From contig CAYJLI010000092.1 in the NCBI GenBank assembly GCA_964371155.1, positions 1-5,495 on the forward strand: a DNA stretch of 5,495 nt. Reading direction: 5' to 3'. The position numbers and the translations under genes were made by a program. Below the pieces are notes generated by a model that saw only the letters and a list, made by a program, of their open reading frames with translations, ran no database searches and had not been told where the DNA came from. Below, piece after piece: positions 1-4,327 of the stretch (position 1 is the first letter of the stretch; every line of letters begins with the position of its first letter). This DNA is from CAYJEQ01 sp964371155 (lineage in GTDB: Bacteria > Bacillota > Clostridia > Oscillospirales > Ruminococcaceae).

Positions 1-33
1 TTTCGTATATAAATTTAGCATAGCTCAACTACA

Positions 34-74
34 GATTATATAAATAATCTCCACTTCATTCCGATTATTTATAT
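34..74. repeat. Inverted repeat, 12-bp arms
   Basis: ATATAAATAATC at 38-49 is the exact reverse complement of GATTATTTATAT at 63-74, with a 13-base loop. The left arm also sits inside a second palindrome, GATTAT-ATAA-ATAATC at 34-49, so two alternative foldings are possible. It is the first of a series of hairpins that fills 34-190. There is no T-run after it, so it is not a terminator by itself. Function is unknown. Confidence 0.6.
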
Positions 75-76
75 CC

Positions 77-124
77 TCGCAGGGGCGATTTAGATTGCCG
101 TGGGCAGGGATGCCCACATGGCAA
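77..124. repeat. Two GC-rich hairpins with AGGG loops
   Basis: Two GC-rich stems stand out in AT-rich surroundings. The first is TCGC-AGGG-GCGA at 77-88. The second pairs TTGCC (95-99) with GGCAA (120-124) and GTGGGC (100-105) with GCCCAC (112-117). Its loop is AGGGAT and a two-base bulge (AT) lies on the 3' side. The shared AGGG in both loops suggests a repeated design. It looks like an intergenic repeat of the REP/small-palindrome kind or a structured 3' UTR, but neither can be shown from one copy. Confidence 0.5.
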
Positions 125-153
125 ATTTATATTAGGCTTCGCCTAATATAAAT
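125..153. repeat. Perfect 13-bp hairpin, 3-base loop
   Basis: ATTTATATTAGGC at 125-137 and its exact reverse complement at 141-153 are separated by TTC only. It begins directly after the preceding hairpin with no gap, so the two would stack in RNA. No T-run follows, so on its own it is not a classical terminator. Confidence 0.6.
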
Positions 154-161
154 AATATCAC

Positions 162-190
162 TATTTGCTTGCGCACGCAAATATTTTTTT
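162..190 (+). terminator. Probable plus-strand intrinsic terminator
   Basis: TATTTGC (162-168) pairs with GCAAATA (177-183) around an 8-base loop, and seven T residues follow at 184-190. This is the layout of a rho-independent terminator read on the plus strand. No plus-strand gene lies before it in the window, so it would end a transcript that starts left of position 1. The stem has only three G/C pairs at most and is modest in strength. Read on the other strand, the stem is not followed by a T-run. Confidence 0.55.
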
Positions 191-230
191 AAAAAACACC
201 GCTAATTTAAGTTTTATAATAAATATAAAT

Positions 231-268
231 TTAGATGCACTCCCACCTTTGAGTAGGAGTGCATCTAA
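231..268 (-). terminator. Terminator of the VanX-like lipoprotein gene
   Basis: TTAGATGCACTCC (231-243) and GGAGTGCATCTAA (256-268) form a perfect 13-bp stem with a 12-base loop, 21 bases past the stop codon at 290. On the minus strand the stem is followed by an AT-rich, T-biased tail (ATTTATATTTATT) rather than a pure T-run. The tail on the plus strand is also AT-rich, so it may work in both directions. Confidence 0.75.
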
Positions 269-289
269 TTATAAAATATTTATTCAATT

Positions 290-1696
290 TTATGAGTTTG
301 TCTGAGGTGTGGGCTCTTCCGCTATATCTTCCTCTATCTCTTCTTCGCTATCCGTTGGCTTTTCTTCCACCTCAGAGGACTCATCCTCAGTCTTCGCCTG
401 ATTTATCTCTTCTCCCGCTGCCGTATTTTCGCCCTCTTCCTCGAGCTCCTCAGTGGTAGCATCTTCTTCCACTACCTCTGCCTGCGGTGGAAATGTACTA
501 TATGCCCTATCAAGTGAATATGCTCCATAAACCCCTATTGTAAGTGCATATTGCGTAGTGGACAAATCGTTAAAATGCCACCATTCCGAAGCGAGTGGCG
601 TAAGCCCTCCCCCTGCACAATATTGTTGCAATAAAATAGTTCCCTCGGTGGCATCTGCACTCAACTGTGCATTGTGCCATGCAGTGGTAGAGCTCGACTG
701 CACAGGATATGCAAATACCGCCGATGCCGCACTGAGCTCATGCATTAAGGTCTGCATTGTGTATTCATAGTATTCGGTAATATTCGTATAAAAATGCCCG
801 TTAAGTTCTTTTTGTTCCCAGCTGATTACCTCGCCAAGGCTCACATCAATCGCTGTTCCCCTTTGGTGATTATATGGTGCAGGTGCTAAGAACCAATTTG
901 CGGTATAGGAGTTTTCCGCCACTCCTTGCGCCACCTCTTCATCCTCTTCAATGAGTGCACCGAAATTATCGTACACTGCTTGATGTGCAAATGATGGTCT
1001 AAACGCTTCATATATTATAAGTGTGTTTTGGTCTGCAAGGGCAAGTTGTTGTGCTGTGTATATTTTTTCCGCCATTCCAAATAGGACGGGCATAATATAT
1101 TCGTCTTTGCCCAGTCTTTCGTTGTAGCCCCAACCATTATAAAGCACTTCCCCCGTTATATTCGGTATTTCTTTTTCAGAAGAGCGGAAGAGGGATGAAT
1201 ATGTGTTGGTATTATCATAAATAATTGAGGGTATCACATCGGGCAGATTTATCATGCAATTTGCCGAGAGAACCCAGCCACTCACGCCATTTGAGTTTAT
1301 TTGCCACCAGTTCCCAGCGTCTTCGGTGATTACAAAAGCCTGACCCGCATTTAGCCAAAGCACTACTTCATCATATATATCATGGGTGGCATACACTGAA
1401 AGACCCACTGCTGCATAAGCGGTTGCTCCCTCTAACGGAAGCTCTAAAGAAGCTTTTTCCGACACTTCCGGACTTGGTGGCAACGGTGGCGGTAACTTTT
1501 CTTTCACAGGCTCTTCCTCGGTTACAGCAGGCTCTGAAGAAAATTCTTCTGCCGCTTGAGAGGAGGACTGTGCACTTTGGGACTGACTTTGACTTTCAGG
1601 CTGCTGCATATTATCTTTATCATTGTCCGTTTGTGTTGTACAGGCAGTCATAAACGCAAGGCAGAACACAATCAAAACTGCCATAAATTTTTTCAC
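290..1696 (-). CDS. SH3-like / VanX-type (M15D) D-Ala-D-Ala peptidase lipoprotein
   Basis: Probable zinc-dependent D-Ala-D-Ala dipeptidase or carboxypeptidase anchored to the outer face of the membrane, acting on peptidoglycan stems or free D-Ala-D-Ala. I start it at GTG 1696, giving 468 residues. An in-frame ATG at 1720 would put the GGAGG ribosome binding site inside the gene. Residues 1-19 are a lipoprotein signal ending in MTAC, with Cys19 as the lipidated residue. Residues 25-80 are a Ser/Gln-, Glu- and Pro-rich linker. Residues 87-148 resemble a bacterial SH3 domain (LSVYATHD, WLNAGQAFVI, GWVLS). The peptidase spans about 155-400, with EAFRP (Arg233), HQRGTAID (zinc ligands His277 and Asp284) and EWWHF (catalytic Glu371, zinc ligand His374). 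The family motifs are complete, so activity is plausible. Residues 405-468 are an acidic, probably disordered tail (27 Asp/Glu of 64). VanX itself is about 200 residues without these extra parts. No vanH, vanA or vanRS neighbours are visible, so a wall-remodelling role is likelier than glycopeptide resistance. Substrate choice is inference. Confidence 0.85.
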   Translation of the reverse strand: MKKFMAVLIVFCLAFMTACTTQTDNDKDNMQQPESQSQSQSAQSSSQAAEEFSSEPAVTEEEPVKEKLPPPLPPSPEVSEKASLELPLEGATAYAAVGLSVYATHDIYDEVVLWLNAGQAFVITEDAGNWWQINSNGVSGWVLSANCMINLPDVIPSIIYDNTNTYSSLFRSSEKEIPNITGEVLYNGWGYNERLGKDEYIMPVLFGMAEKIYTAQQLALADQNTLIIYEAFRPSFAHQAVYDNFGALIEEDEEVAQGVAENSYTANWFLAPAPYNHQRGTAIDVSLGEVISWEQKELNGHFYTNITEYYEYTMQTLMHELSAASAVFAYPVQSSSTTAWHNAQLSADATEGTILLQQYCAGGGLTPLASEWWHFNDLSTTQYALTIGVYGAYSLDRAYSTFPPQAEVVEEDATTEELEEEGENTAAGEEINQAKTEDESSEVEEKPTDSEEEIEEDIAEEPTPQTNS

Positions 1697-1711
1697 TATA
1701 TAATTTCCTCC
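1697..1711 (-). promoter_or_regulatory. Ribosome binding site that sets the GTG start
   Basis: On the minus strand GGAGG (plus 1707-1711) lies 10 bases before GTG at 1696. The codons that follow GTG read MKKFMAVLIVFCLAF, a normal lipoprotein signal start. The upstream ATG at 1720 has no comparable site and would translate through this one. Confidence 0.75.
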
Positions 1712-1828
1712 AAATAGCATCTATTTTATTATTTAAACTTGCTGCTTATAGCTTTATTATCCCCTTAAACTGTGATTAAATTTTAAACATATTTAAGAAT
1801 TTAGCTACTTATTTACTTATTCTATGAA

Positions 1829-1857
1829 AGTATAGCAAATAATATCTAATTCAGCAA
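1829..1857 (-). promoter_or_regulatory. Candidate promoter of the lipoprotein gene
   Basis: Read on the minus strand, TTGCTG (plus 1852-1857) and TATACT (plus 1829-1834) are 17 bases apart. A TG one base before the -10 box gives an extended -10 element. This matches the housekeeping sigma consensus in five of six positions at -10 and four of six at -35. Transcription would begin near 1822, giving a leader of about 125 bases. The tandem TACTTATT repeat at 1806-1821 lies right at that start. Confidence 0.5.
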
Positions 1858-1993
1858 TAGAAATATTTAGGCGATTGCAAATAATATGTTTCAGTTTCCA
1901 TCCATTTTAATGCTTCTATTCATTGGGATTTATTATACATTTTGTCGAAATCGGCACATTAATATCAAATTGTATAATATTGACGAGAATATT

Positions 1994-2040
1994 TAGTATA
2001 CTATTTGTTATATCGTGTCGATATAGCACTAATTGTATAC
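1994..2040. promoter_or_regulatory. Palindrome cluster, possible operator
   Basis: TAGTATACTA (1994-2003) is a perfect 10-base palindrome. TATATCG-TGT-CGATATA (2009-2025) is a perfect 7-bp inverted repeat with a 3-base centre. GTATAC recurs at 2035-2040. The group ends 20 bases before the -35 box of the acetyltransferase promoter, a usual place for an activator or repressor site. No regulator gene is visible in the window, so the binding protein is unknown. Random AT-rich sequence gives some short palindromes, which limits confidence. Confidence 0.35.
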
Positions 2041-2059
2041 TTTGCTTTAGAATTACTTC

Positions 2060-2089
2060 TTGAAATGGATAGCATATTTTTGTTATAAT
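2060..2089 (+). promoter_or_regulatory. Promoter of the acetyltransferase gene
   Basis: TTGAAA (2060-2065) and a perfect TATAAT (2084-2089) are separated by 18 bases, and TG at 2081-2082 makes an extended -10 element. Transcription would begin near 2096, about 40 bases before the ATG at 2138. It is the best promoter match I see in the window. Confidence 0.7.
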
Positions 2090-2125
2090 AAATCATAGTT
2101 ATTTTGCCTTTGCACTAATGGCGGA

Positions 2126-2140
2126 TTGGAGTTTATTATG
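2126..2140 (+). promoter_or_regulatory. Ribosome binding site that sets the ATG 2138 start
   Basis: GGAG at 2128-2131 lies six bases before ATG 2138. The frame is open from TTG at 2126, but that codon overlaps the ribosome binding site itself, so it is not the start. Confidence 0.7.
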
Positions 2141-2641
2141 AATATTATTTTACGCAAAATGACATCGGACGATTGGGCGGAAGTTTCACTTATATATTTA
2201 GAGGGAATTAAATTAGGCATTGCAACATTTACCACCGAACTCCCAAGCTACGAGGAATGGGACAGCTTCTATCTAAAAAAGCATAGATATGTGGCTGTTT
2301 GCGATGGCAAGTTGGTTGGCTTTACAGCAAATTCCGCTACTTCAGTTAGAGCTCCGTACAGCGGCGTGGTTGAGGTGAGCATATATATCTCGCAAGCCAT
2401 GAAAGGACGTGGAATTGGCACAAAAATGCTAAACTACGCATTTGAACAATCGGAACAAGATGGTATATGGATGATGCAATCCTCTATTTTGCAGATAAAT
2501 ATCCCGAGTATAAAAGTCCATGAAAAATGTGAATTTAGAATAGTCGGATTTAGAGAGAAAATTGCAAAGGATATTAACGGTGTTTGGCAAAATACTGTTA
2601 TCATGGAGCGCAGGAGTAAGCTTTCGAGATATTCGGATTAA
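2138..2641 (+). CDS. GNAT N-acetyltransferase, phosphinothricin acetyltransferase-like
   Basis: Cytosolic acetyl-CoA-dependent N-acetyltransferase of 167 residues, the usual length for this family. The sequence follows the phosphinothricin/methionine sulfoximine acetyltransferase subgroup: an N-terminal IxRKMTxxDW start, an ATFTTELPSYEEW stretch (29-41), GKLVGF (57-62), EVSIYI (79-84), the acetyl-CoA pyrophosphate loop KGRGIG (89-94), then N121-x-x-S124 and VHEKC (127-131) followed by REKI (139-142). In family members I recall, the segment after the first Gln is close to QAGIFPEN and is followed by HEKCGFR. Here it reads QSSILQIN and HEKCEFR, so a normally conserved Gly is Glu132 and several loop residues differ. 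The enzyme may therefore have drifted in substrate or lost activity on the classical amino acid analogues. It has its own promoter and may be co-transcribed with the malic enzyme 116 bases downstream, with no evident functional link. Fold is confident; substrate is not. Confidence 0.88.
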   Translation: MNIILRKMTSDDWAEVSLIYLEGIKLGIATFTTELPSYEEWDSFYLKKHRYVAVCDGKLVGFTANSATSVRAPYSGVVEVSIYISQAMKGRGIGTKMLNYAFEQSEQDGIWMMQSSILQINIPSIKVHEKCEFRIVGFREKIAKDINGVWQNTVIMERRSKLSRYSD

Positions 2642-2684
2642 TTCTTAGCATAATTTAACGCTTATGCACCACATACTTAAAAAA

Positions 2685-2713
2685 TTGCAGGGGAAATATC
2701 ATTAGCTTAAACT
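2685..2713 (+). promoter_or_regulatory. Weak candidate promoter for the malic enzyme
   Basis: TTGCAG (2685-2690) and TAAACT (2708-2713) are 17 bases apart, matching the consensus in four of six positions each. Start would fall near 2720, leaving a normal leader of about 38 bases. It is weak, and read-through from the acetyltransferase gene is equally possible because no clear terminator lies between the two genes. Confidence 0.25.
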
Positions 2714-2742
2714 ATTGTCAGTCTCATGGCAATATATAAAAT

Positions 2743-2757
2743 AAAGGGGTTTTGAAA
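2743..2757 (+). promoter_or_regulatory. Ribosome binding site of the malic enzyme
   Basis: AAAGGGG at 2743-2749 is eight bases before ATG 2758. The frame is also open from TTG 2752, but that would leave only two bases after the site, so ATG 2758 is preferred. Confidence 0.7.
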
Positions 2758-3933
2758 ATGGATTATAATAAATTAGCACTCGATATGCATGAGAAAAACA
2801 GGGGTAAAATTGAAGTAATAAGCAAGGTGGAAATAAAGACAAGGGAAGATTTAAGCACTGCTTATACCCCAGGAGTGGCAGAGCCTTGCAGAAAAATAGC
2901 AGAAAATAAAGAAGATGTGTATAAATACACTTCTAAAGGCAATTTAGTTGCAGTGGTATCCGATGGCTCGGCGGTGCTCGGTCTTGGCAATATTGGTGCT
3001 GAAGCCAGTATGCCAGTAATGGAGGGTAAGAGCATACTTTTTAAAAATTTCGGAGGAGTGGACTCCTTCCCCATCTGCCTAAATGCTCATACTACTGAGG
3101 AAATTGTTGCAGTGGTAAAGGCGATTGCACCAAGCTTTGGCGGAATAAATTTAGAGGATATAGCTTCCCCTAAGTGCTTTGAAATCGAAGAAATATTAGA
3201 GCGTGAGCTTGATATTCCTGTTTTCCATGATGATCAGCATGGCACGGCGATAGTAGTTACTGCTGGGCTTTTAAATGCGCTGAAAATTGTTGGCAAAAAG
3301 CTTGATGAGTTAAAAATAGTGCTCAGCGGCCCTGGTGCGGCAGGCACTGCAATTATAAAAATGCTACTCCATATCGGCGTGAAAAATATCATCGCTTGCG
3401 ACGAATATGGAATACTTCATAAAGATAGAGCCGAGGGAATAATCGAGCACAAAAAAGACCTCTGTGACGTTACCAATTTAAAAGGTGAAACCGGCGGACT
3501 TAGTGAGGCTTTAGTTGGAGCGGATGTGTTTATTGGAGTGTCCAAACCTGCTGTACTCAAACCTGAAATGATCAAAACCATGGCAAGCGACCCAATAGTA
3601 TTTGCAATGGCAAACCCTACTCCCGAAATCATGTATGATGAAGCTATTGCGGCTGGGGTTCGTGTAATGGGTACTGGCAGGAGCGATATGCCAAATCAGA
3701 TTAATAATGTTCTTGCTTTTCCAGGTGTGTTTAAGGGAGCTCTTGCGGCTAATGCAAGGGATATTAACTATGAGATGAAATACGCCGCCGCAGTAGCAAT
3801 TGCAGAGCTTATCGACGAAAAAGATTTAACTCCCGAGTATATAATCCCCTCAGCTTTTGATGAAAGAGTTGCCGAGAATGTGGCTAAGAGAGTGGCGGAA
3901 GCGGCTGTGAAATCTGGGGCAGTTAGGAAGTAG
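2758..3933 (+). CDS. NAD(P)-dependent malic enzyme, short bacterial form
   Basis: Oxidatively decarboxylates L-malate to pyruvate and CO2 while reducing NAD+ or NADP+, feeding pyruvate metabolism in the cytosol. It has 391 residues, typical of the short bacterial and archaeal enzymes. It lacks the C-terminal phosphotransacetylase-like domain of the MaeB type and is shorter than the roughly 560-residue MaeA type. The malic domain covers about 15-150, with TAYTPG (Tyr36), VSDGSAVLGLGNIG (67-80), EGKS (Lys91 as the likely catalytic lysine), FGGVD (98-102) and the metal-binding GINLEDI (Glu133, Asp134). FHDDQHGTA (156-164) supplies the further metal ligand and opens the NAD(P)-binding domain. The Rossmann loop is SGPGAAG (190-196). 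AMANPTPE (283-290), GTGRSDMPNQINN (305-317) and FPGVFKGAL (321-329) are the family's substrate and cofactor signatures. All key residues are present, so I expect an active enzyme. Cofactor preference cannot be read with confidence. The symbol varies among species, so I give none. Confidence 0.95.
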   Translation: MDYNKLALDMHEKNRGKIEVISKVEIKTREDLSTAYTPGVAEPCRKIAENKEDVYKYTSKGNLVAVVSDGSAVLGLGNIGAEASMPVMEGKSILFKNFGGVDSFPICLNAHTTEEIVAVVKAIAPSFGGINLEDIASPKCFEIEEILERELDIPVFHDDQHGTAIVVTAGLLNALKIVGKKLDELKIVLSGPGAAGTAIIKMLLHIGVKNIIACDEYGILHKDRAEGIIEHKKDLCDVTNLKGETGGLSEALVGADVFIGVSKPAVLKPEMIKTMASDPIVFAMANPTPEIMYDEAIAAGVRVMGTGRSDMPNQINNVLAFPGVFKGALAANARDINYEMKYAAAVAIAELIDEKDLTPEYIIPSAFDERVAENVAKRVAEAAVKSGAVRK

Positions 3934-4240
3934 ATATAAATAGAATTTATATCTTATCCCTATTAAAGTGTAAATAAAAGCCACCGATTTTTTTGAACAC
4001 GATGTCGGACTATCAAAAAAATTTGCAAGGTAAGGAACTAAACATGCAAATAAGATAGTAATACGATGGAATATGAGCGTAATTCGTATGTTTTAAGCTA
4101 CACTGCAAGCAAAAAACTCTGCCAATAAATCGTCCGTTTTTATAATTTCTGTATTTTTCTGCCATGATTTGTATCAGCAGTTATTGCAGTGCACGGCTTA
4201 CTGTGACCGAGGGTATGGAGGCATATTTAAATCTTGCAAA
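3932..4240. other. Convergent non-coding spacer rich in inverted repeats
   Basis: No gene is supported between the malic enzyme stop and the hairpins before 4328. Perfect inverted repeats are frequent: 10-bp arms at 3932-3941 and 3945-3954; 10-bp arms at 3987-3996 and 4013-4022; 7-bp arms at 4021-4027 and 4045-4051; 6-bp arms at 4061-4066 and 4084-4089; and 8-bp arms at 4101-4108 and 4184-4191. The middle three have loops of 16 to 17 bases. A 40-codon frame at 4164-4286 has no ribosome binding site and runs through a terminator-like hairpin. The stretch may be a long 3' UTR, a small RNA or decayed sequence. Confidence 0.5.
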
Positions 4241-4243
4241 ACT

Positions 4244-4269
4244 TTTGGGCATGGCAAGCCATGCCCAAA
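4244..4269. terminator. Strong hairpin, possible plus-strand terminator
   Basis: TTTGGGCATGG (4244-4254) pairs perfectly with CCATGCCCAAA (4259-4269) around CAAG, and the C and G of that loop can pair too. Six T residues occur at 4279-4284, nine bases after the stem, which is far for a classical terminator. If it ends malic enzyme transcripts, those would carry a 3' UTR of about 310 bases or more. Confidence 0.45.
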
Positions 4270-4288
4270 CAAACATTATTTTTTAGAA

Positions 4289-4316
4289 AATCCCCTTGTC
4301 TTTCGACAAGGGGATT
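4289..4316 (-). terminator. Terminator of the exported protein gene
   Basis: AATCCCCTTGTC (4289-4300) and its exact reverse complement (4305-4316) form a 12-bp stem. On the minus strand the loop reads GAAA closed by C and G, a stable GNRA tetraloop, and TTTTCT follows. It lies 11 bases past the stop codon at 4328. Its AT-rich plus-strand tail could also stop transcripts arriving from the malic enzyme. Confidence 0.85.
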
Positions 4317-4327
4317 AATAATTTTAA

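Larger units (their letters stand above)
1697..2137. other. Divergent intergenic region, about 440 bases
   Basis: This AT-rich spacer separates the minus-strand lipoprotein gene from the plus-strand acetyltransferase gene. It holds one candidate promoter for each direction, an exact tandem repeat of TACTTATT (1806-1821) and a palindrome cluster (1994-2040). A 36-codon frame at 1886-1996 lacks a convincing ribosome binding site and is not called a gene. I see no riboswitch or tRNA in it. Confidence 0.7.

Noticed and set aside
1..230. CRISPR array or tRNA at the left edge
   Set aside because: The repeats are inverted arms of differing sequence, not evenly spaced direct repeats, and no cloverleaf or terminal CCA can be drawn.
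290..1696. Vancomycin resistance cluster
   Set aside because: Only a VanX-like domain is present. There is no VanH, VanA/B-type ligase or VanRS pair, and the protein is an exported lipoprotein, unlike cytosolic VanX.
1697..1720. Upstream ATG at 1720 as the lipoprotein start
   Set aside because: It would place the GGAGG ribosome binding site inside the coding region and add MLFGGNYI ahead of a normal lipoprotein signal. GTG 1696 has the proper site and signal.
1733..1788. Three TTAAAC copies at 1733, 1765 and 1783
   Set aside because: Spacing is irregular and the motif is what AT-rich DNA gives by chance; no known binding-site pattern fits.
2648..2667. Hairpin GCATAA/TTATGC as terminator after the acetyltransferase
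   Set aside because: Only a 6-bp stem and no T-run follows, so it is unlikely to stop transcription.
2715..2742. TTGTCA with TAAAAT as malic enzyme promoter
   Set aside because: The boxes are acceptable with a 16-base spacer, but transcription would begin at about 2749, inside or after the ribosome binding site at 2743-2749.
4164..4286. 40-codon open frame before the last terminator
   Set aside because: No ribosome binding site, no recognisable product, and it reads through the 4244-4269 hairpin; most likely chance.
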